Shown one piece after another: positions 53,501 to 61,867 of a stretch of 64,000 nucleotides of DNA; the first letter of the stretch is position 1; the number at the start of each line of letters is the position of its first letter. The stretch comes from Pseudophaeobacter profundi (GTDB taxonomy: Bacteria; Pseudomonadota; Alphaproteobacteria; Rhodobacterales; Rhodobacteraceae), in contig NZ_JARJEF010000001.1 of NCBI RefSeq assembly GCF_029697505.1, positions 620,001 to 684,000 on the forward strand, in the 5' to 3' direction. The position numbers and the translations under genes are program-made. The notes beneath the pieces are model-generated. The model had not been told where the DNA came from, did no database searches, and saw only the letters and a program-made list of their open reading frames with translations.

Positions 53501-55269
53501 AGATCCGCATCTATCACGATGCGCTGCGCGCCGGTGGCCGCAATCCGGCCGATTTCAAGGTCACGCTGATGCTGCACAGCTATCTGGCCGAAACCCGCGA
53601 AGAATCCCGCCGCATTGCCCGCGAACCGATGAAGGATTATCTGCGCGCGGCGGCCGGATTGATCAAGCAGTACGCCTGGGCCTTTCCGGCCTTCAAACGC
53701 CCCAAAGGGGTCAACAACGCCTTTGAAATGCAGCTGGATATGCTGGGCGAAGACGAGCTGGAGGCAATCCTCGACTTTGCCTTTGAGCGCTATTTTGAAG
53801 ACTCTGGCCTCTTTGGCACCGTGGACGACGCCCTGGCGCGCAGCGAACAATTGAAAGCCATCGGCGTCGACGAAATTGCCTGCCTCATCGACTATGGCAT
53901 TGCACCAGAGGTGGTGTTGGAGGGGCTGAAACCCCTGGCCGAAGTGCTGGAACGCACCAACCGCGCGCAAGAGCTGGCGGCGGATGACTTCTCTCTCAGC
54001 GCCCAGATGCTGCGCCACCGTGTCACCCACATGCAATGCACCCCCTCGATGGCGCGGATGCTGGTGCAGGATGATGAGGCCCGGCAAGTGCTGTCGGGGC
54101 TGCAACATCTGTTGCTGGGGGGCGAAGCCCTGCCCGGTGATCTGATCAGCGCCCTGCGCGAGGCCACCCCGGCGCAGATGCACAATATGTACGGCCCAAC
54201 CGAGACCACGATCTGGTCCACCAGCACCACGCTCACCACCCAGCCCAAGGGGATCGCCAGCATTGGGCAGCCGGTGGCCAATACCACCGTCTATGTGCTG
54301 GACGCGGCCCAGCGCCCGGTACCTCTGGGTGCCACCGGAGAGCTCTATATCGGTGGCGCGGGTGTCACCGCAGGCTATTGGCAGCGCCCCGACCTGACGG
54401 CAGAGCGCTTTGTCCAGCTGCCCTTCACCACAGAAACCCTGTATCGGACGGGCGATCTGGTGCGCTGGGGGGGGGATGGTCAGCTCGCCTTTCTCGGGCG
54501 TAGCGATCATCAGGTCAAACTGCGCGGTCAGCGGATCGAGCTTGGGGAAATCGAGGCGGCGCTGGCGGATCAGCCCGGTGTCACCGGCGCTGTCGTGGTG
54601 CCCCGCGAGCAGGGCGGAGATTTGCAACTGGTGGCCTATGTGACGCATGGCGACGGTGCAGAACAAGCCGAACTGGATATCGCCGCGATCAAGCTGGATC
54701 TGGCGCGCCAGTTGGCTTCCGTCATGGTTCCGGCCCATATTGTGCCGCTCAAGGCCTTTCCACTGACCCCCAACAAGAAAATAGACCGCAAGGAGCTTGC
54801 CGCGCGGCAGCCCGTCTCCAGCCTTGCCCGCCATGTGCCCCAGGCTGGCACAGCGGCAGGATCGGCCCAGCAGGCCGCCACAGGCGGGGCGCAAGACAGC
54901 GGCGCAGCCCAGGTGGGCGACGCATCGGCAGGCGGTGTGCAGGGCGAAGTGGTCAAGGTCTGGTCCCGAATTCTGGGGATCAACGACATCTCGGCGCAGG
55001 ATAACTTCTTTGCCTTGGGCGGGCATTCTCTCTTGGCGGTGCAGGCACACCGCGACCTGCGCACCGCGCTGGACCTGCCCGGCCTGTCGATCACCGACAT
55101 CTTCCGCTTCCCCACCCTGGCTGGTCTTTCCAGCCATATAGAAGGCCTTGCAGGCGGCGGCGCAAAGCCCGATGATCCGGGCCAGGACGACACAACGCAG
55201 GCCGCCAAATCAGACACCATGTCGAAACGGCGCGCCATGCGGGCAAACCGCAAAGCACGAGCCGGATGA
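50548..55269 (+). CDS. NRPS: formyltransferase - C remnant - A(Gly) split by luciferase-like monooxygenase - PCP
   Basis: One-module nonribosomal peptide synthetase of 1573 residues. Residues 1-300 are a formyltransferase with its C-terminal OB part (N91 and H93 in NFHDGPLP, D129 in DGIDEGDIL). Residues about 310-540 resemble only the second half of a condensation domain, with no HHxxxDG. The adenylation domain starts near 551, with YTSGSTG at 696-702 and FDIS at 741-744. A luciferase-like FMN monooxygenase of the MupA/Atu3671 type is inserted at about 781-1140. The adenylation domain then resumes, with YGPTE at 1215-1219 and K1411. By alignment to GrsA the pocket residues are D742, I743, L746, Q1163, L1189, G1191, M1214, I1222, W1223, K1411, close to the glycine code. 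The carrier serine is S1494. No release domain. Start and stop overlap both neighbours by four bases. Confidence 0.92.
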   Translation: MTPFSCVVVGNESLLIGCAEALLDQGHQIAAVVSTDQDIRAWAQEKSLMVLGRPAEIADGVTGGFDWLLSIANLQVIPDPVLALARHGAVNFHDGPLPQMAGLNTPNWALITGEPQHGITWHMMEDGIDEGDILAQRLFAIDADDTAFSLNSKCYAAAMDSFGEVLEQLAQNALQRQPQDLSQRRYFSRDHRPSAGGLLAFSQPSIALCRLVRGLDFGAYWNPLCCAKLRLDDQILRVGKISALDLSPPETPPAGTVLAVTGGAITVATSDGAVLLSDITSLEGAPVDLPALFTTGAQLPSLTDKEAQELEAALARAHKADLPWRAALQDLQPVTLPLARASGQPTGKTSLSRQAVALPQGMSQDQILAAILTWALLGTGEDQADIALAAPAAPAAALIGQALSAWVPLQVRRDLSANALIEHIKPRLERAQNSGGFARDLVARAPELTPLVQPAIGVTLDRDTALPGCAASVSLYQGGLALHVDDAQVDAKTAELLVARLQHLLEVTHMHPDRALSDLTALPEAERRLLLEDWNQSNADPADGTVPAPTIQAAFEAQVARSPDATALVFEDQSLSYSALNARANALAARLQQMGVQPGSHVGIYIKRSVDLLVASLAVLKAGAAYVPLDPAYPRDRIAHFLNDSQASVVLTQQALRADLPDSQAEVLALDTQPLGEDAENITSTASGDDLAYLIYTSGSTGLPKGVMVRHDNVANFFAAMDARIPFKAGDTWLAVTSLSFDISVLELFWTLSRGFKLVLSSDESRLELSRGRVAISHRRMDFNLFYWGNDDGPGPRKYHLLLEGAKFADTHGFNAVWTPERHFHAFGGPYPNPAVTGAAVAAVTQNISVRAGSCVAPLHHPARIAEEWSVIDNLTNGRAGLGIASGWQPDDFILRPENTPPANKPAMYDCIDTLRKLWRGEDVSFPRQDGTLHSVITQPRPVSKELPLWVTTAGNPDTWREAGEIGANVLTHLLGQSIEEVGDKIRIYHDALRAGGRNPADFKVTLMLHSYLAETREESRRIAREPMKDYLRAAAGLIKQYAWAFPAFKRPKGVNNAFEMQLDMLGEDELEAILDFAFERYFEDSGLFGTVDDALARSEQLKAIGVDEIACLIDYGIAPEVVLEGLKPLAEVLERTNRAQELAADDFSLSAQMLRHRVTHMQCTPSMARMLVQDDEARQVLSGLQHLLLGGEALPGDLISALREATPAQMHNMYGPTETTIWSTSTTLTTQPKGIASIGQPVANTTVYVLDAAQRPVPLGATGELYIGGAGVTAGYWQRPDLTAERFVQLPFTTETLYRTGDLVRWGGDGQLAFLGRSDHQVKLRGQRIELGEIEAALADQPGVTGAVVVPREQGGDLQLVAYVTHGDGAEQAELDIAAIKLDLARQLASVMVPAHIVPLKAFPLTPNKKIDRKELAARQPVSSLARHVPQAGTAAGSAQQAATGGAQDSGAAQVGDASAGGVQGEVVKVWSRILGINDISAQDNFFALGGHSLLAVQAHRDLRTALDLPGLSITDIFRFPTLAGLSSHIEGLAGGGAKPDDPGQDDTTQAAKSDTMSKRRAMRANRKARAG

Positions 55270-55952
55270 CGACAGTGATTGCACCCCAAGACCAAGAGCG
55301 GTTTACCCTCGTGCGGCCGCTCTTTGGCGATGACATCGCCTTGGGCCTATCGGACCCGTTGGCCAATCCGCCCTCCCCCTTTAGCGCCGAGGCCGCCTGC
55401 CTGTCACCCAATGCCGTGGCCAAACGTCGAAATGAATTTGCTGCCGGACGGGCTGCGGCGCATCAGGCGATGGCGCAACTGGGGCTGCAGGTTCAGCCCA
55501 TCCGCGTTGGCGAAAACCGCGCCCCGATCTGGCCCGCCGGGCTGGTGGGATCGATCACCCATACCCGCAGTTGCGCCATGGCCGTGGTGGCGCACGCAGG
55601 TGCGATCCGCGGGCTTGGCATTGACGTTGAAGAGGACAAGCCGCTGGCCGATGATCTGTGGCCCGCCATCTGTTCCCCCCAGGAACAGAGCTGGCTGCGC
55701 CGCCAAGCCAACCCCGGCCAGATGGCCAAGGTGATTTTTTCCGCGAAGGAAGCAGCCTATAAATGCCAGTTTTCCGTCAGTGCCCGTTACTATGGGTTTG
55801 ACGGGATGGAACTGGATATCGACCTGGAGCGCCAGCGCTTCTCGGCCCGTTTTTGCGCGGATCAGCCGCCGTTTCACTGTGGCGATTGCATCACCGGGGG
55901 CTTTGCCATTGGTGCCGGGCTGATTGTCACCACAGCAGAATTGCGAGGGTGA
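55266..55952 (+). CDS. 4'-Phosphopantetheinyl transferase (EntD/Sfp type)
   Basis: This 228-residue enzyme moves phosphopantetheine from CoA onto the carrier serines, here presumably S1823 of the PKS and S1494 of the NRPS. The metal-binding motif [12 protein letters not shown] holds D120 and E122, and the second motif FSAKEAAYK holds E162. The N-terminal [16 protein letters not shown] and [14 protein letters not shown] segments match the EntD-like group. It overlaps the NRPS stop by four bases, so activation is encoded with the synthases. A four-base gap separates it from the next gene. Confidence 0.93.
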   Translation: MTTVIAPQDQERFTLVRPLFGDDIALGLSDPLANPPSPFSAEAACLSPNAVAKRRNEFAAGRAAAHQAMAQLGLQVQPIRVGENRAPIWPAGLVGSITHTRSCAMAVVAHAGAIRGLGIDVEEDKPLADDLWPAICSPQEQSWLRRQANPGQMAKVIFSAKEAAYKCQFSVSARYYGFDGMELDIDLERQRFSARFCADQPPFHCGDCITGGFAIGAGLIVTTAELRG

Positions 55953-55956
55953 GCGA

Positions 55957-56916
55957 ATGCGGACACGCCCTACCCTTATGGCTCTTGTTGCGCTGGCAAC
56001 CGCACTGGTGCTCTGGCCCCTGATACGTTGGTTTGCCCCTGCGCCGCTGCCGCCGGTCGCGACACGCGAACCCCCACAGGCGCCGCTTGCGGTCTTTCAC
56101 CTTGGCCATTCCCTGGTCGGGCCGGAGGTGCCGCACATGCTGGCACAACTGGCCCCCCAGGGGCATATCTGGAACAGCCAGCTTGGTTCTGGTACCGCAC
56201 TGAAAGAACACTGGGAGCCGGAACTGGCGATCCGCGACTTTGACACCGCCAACAGCTCCCCCGCCTACCGTGACGCGCGCAGCGCCATTGGATCGGGTGA
56301 ATATGACGCCGTAGTCCTGACCGAGATGGTCGAGCTGCGCGACGCCCTGCGCTATTTTGACGGGGCAGAGTATTTTCACCGCTGGGCCGATCTGGCCCGC
56401 AGCAGCAACCCCGATACCCAGATCTTTCTATATGAAACCTGGCACCACCTGGATGACCCGGCAGGCTGGGAGACCCGGATCGCGCAGGATCTGGCACCGC
56501 TCTGGCTGGAAAAACTAACCGGCAAGGACAGCCGCGCCACGCCCGATCGCGCCGCCTATCTAATCCCGGCTGGACAGGTGATGGCGGCTGTTGCCCGCGC
56601 CGCCGAAGCAGGCGAGATCGACGGGCTGAAGGCACGCAGCGATCTGTTTAGCCGCAATGATCAAGGTGGCATTGATACCATCCACCTGAATGATCTGGGG
56701 GCTTATGTGGTGGCGCTGACCCATTATTCAGTGCTCTACCTGCGCCCGCCGCTGGGGTTGCCGCATCAGCTGACCCGCGCCAACGGCCTCCCAGCGCAGG
56801 CCCTGTCGGCACAGGGGGCCGCCGAGATTCAACGCATTGTCTGGCAGGTGGTTCAAGCCCAGCCCCGCAGCGGCTTTGCCGCCAAGGGGGGCGCCCAGGC
56901 GTCGGCAGACCCATGA
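55957..56916 (+). CDS. SGNH/GDSL-like hydrolase with N-terminal membrane anchor
   Basis: The 319-residue protein has an N-terminal hydrophobic segment (LMALVALATALVLWPLIRWF) that should anchor or export it, followed by an SGNH-like domain. The nucleophile region is FHLGHSLVG (S52), and a late D240xxH243 (DTIHLND) provides the other catalytic residues. This fold includes esterases and acyl transferases acting on polysaccharides. It is similar in layout to the first domain of the next gene, so the two are probably tandem paralogues. ATG at 55957 follows CGAGGG. Its stop overlaps the next start by four bases. Confidence 0.75.
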   Translation: MRTRPTLMALVALATALVLWPLIRWFAPAPLPPVATREPPQAPLAVFHLGHSLVGPEVPHMLAQLAPQGHIWNSQLGSGTALKEHWEPELAIRDFDTANSSPAYRDARSAIGSGEYDAVVLTEMVELRDALRYFDGAEYFHRWADLARSSNPDTQIFLYETWHHLDDPAGWETRIAQDLAPLWLEKLTGKDSRATPDRAAYLIPAGQVMAAVARAAEAGEIDGLKARSDLFSRNDQGGIDTIHLNDLGAYVVALTHYSVLYLRPPLGLPHQLTRANGLPAQALSAQGAAEIQRIVWQVVQAQPRSGFAAKGGAQASADP

Positions 56917-59453
56917 ACCTGGAAACCCTGATCACATCGGTATTGATGGTGGGGCATTCGCTGTTTGGCCCTGACAATCCGGTCATGCTGCAACAGCTGC
57001 TGGCGGAACAGTCCGCCGCCCCGGCCAAAATCACCGTCGAGGCCCAGATCATCAATGGCGCACCGCTCAGCTACAATTGGCAACATGGCGACAGTGCCGA
57101 GGGCATCAACGCCCGGCAACGGCTTGCCGCCCCGGTGGATGTGGTCATCGTGACCGAAGCCATTCCCCTGGCCAATCATCTGAAGTGGAGCGGCACCGAA
57201 CAGGCCATCACCCAGTATTATGAGCGCGCCCGCGCCACCAATCCCGAGGTGCGCTTTTACCTGCAGGAAACCTGGCACAGTCTTGCCAGTGGCACCGGCG
57301 TGCAGGTGCAGTTTGATGATGGGGCCGACCAGCCCTGGCGCAACCGCCTAGAGCAGGATCTGCCGCGCTGGCAGGCCCTGGTGGACGAGGTCAACAACAG
57401 CACGCAGGGCGATATTCGCCTATTGCCCGCCGGCCAGGCCATGGCGCGGCTGGATGATGCCATTCAGGCCGGAACAGTGCCGGGATTGCGCAATATCTCG
57501 CAGGTCTTTGCCGACGATATCCACCCCAATGCCATTGGATTTTATTACCTCAGCCTGGTGCAATATGTGGTGCTGTCCGGGCAGGATCCACGCGGGCTGC
57601 CGCATCAGCTGCATGACCGATGGGGCAAGGCCTTTGCCGCGCCAGCGCCCGCACTGGCCGCGCGCCTGCAAGAGCTGGCCTGGGCCGCCGCCCAGGGCGC
57701 AGATGTTGCCTCGCCCGCGCTGCCGCAGGATCCACCGCCGCCACCGGCAGAGCCCGCTATGGCGCAGCTCAATGGGCCTGTGGCCCAGCCTGTGCCGCAG
57801 GCAAGCTCTCCACGCCATTCAGAGGCGCCGCCCCCGGAACGCCAGCCCATCGCCATGAACCTGATGCCCCTGGCCGATTGGAGCCCACAGGCACCATTCC
57901 TGGATCATTTCAAGACAGCGCGCCCCTGGGTTGGGCACCTGCCGGGTCAGTGGGGCGGCGCAACAGAGGCCGACCTGAGGGCAGCCGGCTACCTTGATCC
58001 CGACGGCTGGCCGACTGCACTGCCACCCGAGCTTGGCTCTATCGGGACGGTGATCCTGACCGACCTGCCGGAAACTGCGCAATCGCTGGCCGGGCGCTAT
58101 GTGCTGCGCTTTGAGGGCCAGGGCATTGTCGAAGTCTCAGGCCGGGCGCACAATCAGCGCTATGGCAAGGGCGAGGTGTCGTTTGACTACACCCCCGGAC
58201 CCGGCCCGGTTGAAATTCGCCTGCAGCGCATTGGCCGCGATGGCACTTATCCGCGCAATATCACCGTGGTCAGGGAAGACCAGCAAGAGGCCTTTGCCGC
58301 CGGCGAGATCTTCAATCCGCGCTGGCTTGATCTGCTGGACGGCTTTGCCGCGCTGCGCTTCATGGATTGGATGCAGACCAATAATTCACCGCTGATCGGC
58401 TGGGAGGACCGGCCCAGGGTCCGCGACTATTCCTGGGCGCGCAAGGGCGTGCCACTGGAGATCATGCTGGAGCTCGCCAATCAATTGGGCACTGATCCCT
58501 GGTTCAACATGCCGCATCAGGCCGATGACAGCTATATCCGCAACTTTGCCAAACAGGTAGCGGCGGATCTGGACGCGGACCTCAAGACCTATGTGGAATA
58601 TTCCAACGAGGTATGGAACTGGCAGTTCGATCAGGCCCGCTGGGCGGACGAACAGGCGCAGGCCCGCTGGGGCGGCAAAGAGCTGTGGATGCAATTCTAT
58701 GGCGGCCGTGCGGCCGAGGTCGCGCAGATCTGGGGGGCGGCCTTTGACAGTGCGCCACCAACGCGGCTGGTGCGGGTTCTGGCCACCCAGACCGGCTGGC
58801 TGGGGCTGGAAGAACAAATCCTGACAGCGCCGCTCTGGCAGGCGGAAGAAGCCGACCGCCTGCCCCCTGCCCGCTATTTCGATGCCTATGCGGTGACCGG
58901 CTATTTTGGCGGCATCCTGGGGGTGAAAGACCGCGCGCCCATTGTGCGCGCCTGGATTGGCGACAGCCAGCAACACGCCCAACAGGCCGCCGCCGCAAAA
59001 GGCCTGCGTGGCGATGCCGCCCGCGTTTTCATCGCGGCGCATCAATACGATGTCGCCAGCGAACAGGCCGCGATAGAGCTGACCGACGGTCTGGTCACCG
59101 GCGATGCTACCGATACGCTCAGCGATTTGCTCGGCCGGGTGCTGCCCTACCACAAGGAGGTTGCCGATCGGCATGGGCTGGATCTGATCATGTATGAAGG
59201 CGGCAGCCATGTGGTGGGTATCGGCCCCATGGTCGAGGATGCGCTGCTCACCGGATTTTTCACCCATTTCAACTATACGCCCCAGATGGGCGCGCTTTAC
59301 GCACAATTGCTTGCGCGCTGGCAGGAGCTGGGCGGCAGTCTGTTCACCGCCTATGCCGATGTCTCCGTGCCGGGGAAATGGGGCAGCTGGGGGGCGCTGC
59401 GCAGCCTCAGCGACAGCAACCCACGCTGGTCCGCATTGGAGGCGGTGAAATGA
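56913..59453 (+). CDS. SGNH-like domain fused to a glycoside-hydrolase-like domain
   Basis: This 846-residue protein has an N-terminal SGNH-like domain (about 1-240: VGHSLFGPD with S16, and DDIHPN with D201 and H204). A proline-rich linker (about 270-315) and a long C-terminal region (about 320-846) follow. The C-terminal region looks like a clan-A glycoside hydrolase: YSNEVWN contains a likely acid E566, and MYEGGSHV a likely nucleophile E762. A beta-rich part, FEGQGIVEVSGRAHNQRYG, precedes it. I see no signal peptide: the protein starts almost directly with the catalytic loop, unlike its anchored neighbour. It may act in the cytosol, or the start or export route is unusual. Family assignment of the C-terminal half is tentative. 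Confidence 0.75.
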   Translation: MNLETLITSVLMVGHSLFGPDNPVMLQQLLAEQSAAPAKITVEAQIINGAPLSYNWQHGDSAEGINARQRLAAPVDVVIVTEAIPLANHLKWSGTEQAITQYYERARATNPEVRFYLQETWHSLASGTGVQVQFDDGADQPWRNRLEQDLPRWQALVDEVNNSTQGDIRLLPAGQAMARLDDAIQAGTVPGLRNISQVFADDIHPNAIGFYYLSLVQYVVLSGQDPRGLPHQLHDRWGKAFAAPAPALAARLQELAWAAAQGADVASPALPQDPPPPPAEPAMAQLNGPVAQPVPQASSPRHSEAPPPERQPIAMNLMPLADWSPQAPFLDHFKTARPWVGHLPGQWGGATEADLRAAGYLDPDGWPTALPPELGSIGTVILTDLPETAQSLAGRYVLRFEGQGIVEVSGRAHNQRYGKGEVSFDYTPGPGPVEIRLQRIGRDGTYPRNITVVREDQQEAFAAGEIFNPRWLDLLDGFAALRFMDWMQTNNSPLIGWEDRPRVRDYSWARKGVPLEIMLELANQLGTDPWFNMPHQADDSYIRNFAKQVAADLDADLKTYVEYSNEVWNWQFDQARWADEQAQARWGGKELWMQFYGGRAAEVAQIWGAAFDSAPPTRLVRVLATQTGWLGLEEQILTAPLWQAEEADRLPPARYFDAYAVTGYFGGILGVKDRAPIVRAWIGDSQQHAQQAAAAKGLRGDAARVFIAAHQYDVASEQAAIELTDGLVTGDATDTLSDLLGRVLPYHKEVADRHGLDLIMYEGGSHVVGIGPMVEDALLTGFFTHFNYTPQMGALYAQLLARWQELGGSLFTAYADVSVPGKWGSWGALRSLSDSNPRWSALEAVK

Positions 59454-60337
59454 CCTCGCCGCCCCGCTCTGTCCCGCATGCCGCCACCGCGCCTCAGGTC
59501 AGTATCCTGATCCCGGCCCATAATGAGGCCGCCTATATCGCGTCCTGCCTGCAAGCCGTCTTTGCCTCTGATCCGCTACCAGAAGGTCAGCAGGGAGAGG
59601 TGCTTTTGCTGGCCAATGGCTGCAACGACGCCACGGTTGCAAATGCCAGGGCCGCCTTTGCCGCAGCCAGGGCAGAGGCCCCCCACTGGCACCTCACCGT
59701 CCTGGATCTGCCCGAAGGCGGCAAACTCAAGGCGCTGAATGCAGGCGATGCGGTGGCGCGCGGCCGGGTGCTGATCTATCTGGACGCAGATGTCACGGTA
59801 GACCCCGCCTTGATTGGCCAGCTCACGCGCGCGCTCAGCACCGATCAGCCGCGCTATGCCAGCGGCACCCCCCAGATTGCCCCAGCCCAAAGCGCCCTGA
59901 CACGGGCCTATGGCCGGTTTTGGACGCGCCTGCCCTTTGTGCAACAGGGGGTGCCTGGCTTTGGGCTCTTTGCAATGAACCGCGCCGGGCGGCGGCGCTG
60001 GCAGGACTGGCCCGACATTATTGCAGACGACAGTTTTGCCCGGCTGTCCTTTAGCCCCAGCGAACGGATCAAGCTGCCGGGGAAGTATCATTGGCCACTG
60101 GTAGAGGGGTTTCGCAATCTGACCCGCGTCAGGCGGCGACAAAACGCGGGTGTTGCGGAACTGGCGGAGACCCACCCCAAGCTGTTGGAAAATGATGACA
60201 AAGCGAACCCGAACTGGCGCGAAACCCTGCACCTGTTTGGGCAGGACCCCTCTGGTTTTGCCGCCTATGCACTGGTCACGCTGGCCGTAAAGACACCGCT
60301 GTTTCGATCAACTCAGCGCTGGACCCGAGGCCGCTGA
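59450..60337 (+). CDS. Glycosyltransferase family 2 protein
   Basis: This 295-residue GT2 protein starts with QVSILIPAHNEAAYIASCL and has LLLANGCNDATV, LKALNAGDAVARGRVLIYLDADVTV (DXD) and the later IIADDSFARLSFSP. The pattern matches GT2 enzymes of exopolysaccharide clusters. No membrane helix is evident. The start at 59450 overlaps the previous stop by four bases, making it the last gene of the coupled PKS/NRPS operon. A small dyad, GATCTA/TAGATC, at 60344-60360 lies in the 16-base gap before the convergent GT4 gene. Confidence 0.87.
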   Translation: MTSPPRSVPHAATAPQVSILIPAHNEAAYIASCLQAVFASDPLPEGQQGEVLLLANGCNDATVANARAAFAAARAEAPHWHLTVLDLPEGGKLKALNAGDAVARGRVLIYLDADVTVDPALIGQLTRALSTDQPRYASGTPQIAPAQSALTRAYGRFWTRLPFVQQGVPGFGLFAMNRAGRRRWQDWPDIIADDSFARLSFSPSERIKLPGKYHWPLVEGFRNLTRVRRRQNAGVAELAETHPKLLENDDKANPNWRETLHLFGQDPSGFAAYALVTLAVKTPLFRSTQRWTRGR

Positions 60338-60353
60338 ACGCGGGATCTATATC

Positions 60354-61565
60354 CTAGATCTTGGGGCTTGCTGCGGCAAACAGCGTCGCCAGTTTCGCCG
60401 CCTCGCGGTCGCTGTCATGGCGTTCCAACACGCGCGCACGCCCCGCCTGCCCCATGGCGTCAAGCCTGGGCTGCGGTGTTTCAGCAAGATCGGTGATGGC
60501 ACGGGCCAGAACACCCACCTCGCCCGCGGGAACCAGCCAGCCGGTTTGGCCCGGCAAGACCAGCTCGGGCGTGCCCGCAATATAGGTGGCCAGAACCGGA
60601 CGCGCGGCCGCCATGGCCTCCATCACCACCATCGGCAGACCTTCGGCAAAGGAGGGCATGACCAGCGCATGCGACTCAGCCAACGCCTGTCGCACCCCAG
60701 CCTCTGATAGCCAACCAGTCAGGGTGACGTTGTTTTGCAGCCCAAGGTCGGTGATCGCAGCCTCCAGTTCGGCGCGCATTTCGCCATCCCCAATGAGCGA
60801 CAGATGTACCTGCGGGTGGGTCTTCACCACCTCGCCAAGCGACTGCAACAGGATCATCTGGCCCTTTTGTTCGACAAAGCGGCCAATGGCCGCCAAGCGC
60901 AGCGCCCCCTGCGGCACCGAGGCAGGCGCATCAAAGCGCGCCGGCTCAATGCCACAATGCACCACATGCAGCCGCTCCCAGGCGCTGAAATCCGCCCAAC
61001 GGCTCAGTTGGCTCTTGCCGAAACTGCTGATCGCCACGGCAAAGCGCGCCCGGTTGACCTTTTCGCCCAGCGACAGGGCGAGCGGCGCGTCGAACTCTTC
61101 TGGACCATGGGTGGTGAAACTGTACCCCGGCCCCCCCAGTGCCTGCACCAGCAAGGCAACAGTACTGGCATTGGTGCCAAAATGGGCGTGCAGATGGGAA
61201 ATTCCCCCCGCCCGGCATCGCTGTGCTACATAGCAGGCCTCGACCAGATAGATGAGATGGCGCAGCACCCCAACCTGCGAGACCCGGCCCAGCCGGATTG
61301 CCCGCCGCAGAGCCCGCAGCCAGGCCACTGGTGCACGCGCTGCCTGCGTCAGTGTCGCCACCAGAAGGTGCCAGGGACCCGCCAGCAGGACATAGTGTGT
61401 TTTCCCCGCTTCTGCCTGATCGCCCGGATCAACCAGTGGTGCCGAGCCAGGCCGCATGGCCAGCCGCAGCACGGTCAGGCCCTGACGTTCCAGCGCCTGG
61501 ATTTCGCGGCGGATAAAACTATGGGACGGCTGCGGGTAACTGTTCAGGATATAAGCGATTATCAA
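60354..61565 (-). CDS. Glycosyltransferase family 4 protein
   Basis: The 403-residue GT-B enzyme begins IIAYILNSYPQPSHSFIRREI, typical of colanic-acid-type glycosyltransferases. It has HLHAHFGTNAST and FTTHGPEEFDAP in the acceptor domain, then AAIGRFVEQKGQ and LIGDGEM in the donor domain. The EX7E motif is FAEGLPMVVMEAMA. It is on the opposite strand to the PKS operon, convergent with it and divergent from the flippase gene. A role in exopolysaccharide repeat-unit synthesis is likely. Confidence 0.92.
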   Translation of the reverse strand: MIIAYILNSYPQPSHSFIRREIQALERQGLTVLRLAMRPGSAPLVDPGDQAEAGKTHYVLLAGPWHLLVATLTQAARAPVAWLRALRRAIRLGRVSQVGVLRHLIYLVEACYVAQRCRAGGISHLHAHFGTNASTVALLVQALGGPGYSFTTHGPEEFDAPLALSLGEKVNRARFAVAISSFGKSQLSRWADFSAWERLHVVHCGIEPARFDAPASVPQGALRLAAIGRFVEQKGQMILLQSLGEVVKTHPQVHLSLIGDGEMRAELEAAITDLGLQNNVTLTGWLSEAGVRQALAESHALVMPSFAEGLPMVVMEAMAAARPVLATYIAGTPELVLPGQTGWLVPAGEVGVLARAITDLAETPQPRLDAMGQAGRARVLERHDSDREAAKLATLFAAASPKI

Positions 61566-61867
61566 AGGCTCATGCTCCCGTCGGTCAGCCAGTACCTGGT
61601 CAGCGTAGCGGCTCTATTGCGGCTTGCCTAGGGGGCTTTCCCGGATCGGGTTCGCAAAATACAGCCCCTGTTTTCAAAGCTGGTGCAATGGCCCACCAGC
61701 TGCCAGACTGTCTTGCCAGCGCGCCGCTTTCCTACCATGAATTCACCCAGGGCAGCCGCAGCAATTGACGCCCCTCCACGCACTGCATAGCCTCGCAAAA
61801 TCCGCCCAAACGACCGCAGGGGCAGCCGCCCCACCATGGCCCATATGAATGGCCAGCAGGAGAAGAC
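61566..61867. other. Divergent intergenic region between GT4 and flippase genes
   Basis: These 302 bases separate divergent genes and should hold both promoters. I did not find a convincing -35/-10 pair or a long palindrome. AGGAG about five bases before 61868 is the ribosome site of the flippase gene. A 69-codon minus-strand frame at 61628-61837 has no supporting evidence. Confidence 0.4.

Noticed and set aside
53377..55137. 586-codon minus-strand frame opposite the NRPS
   Set aside because: It overlaps the monooxygenase, adenylation and carrier motifs on the plus strand and shows no protein family features.
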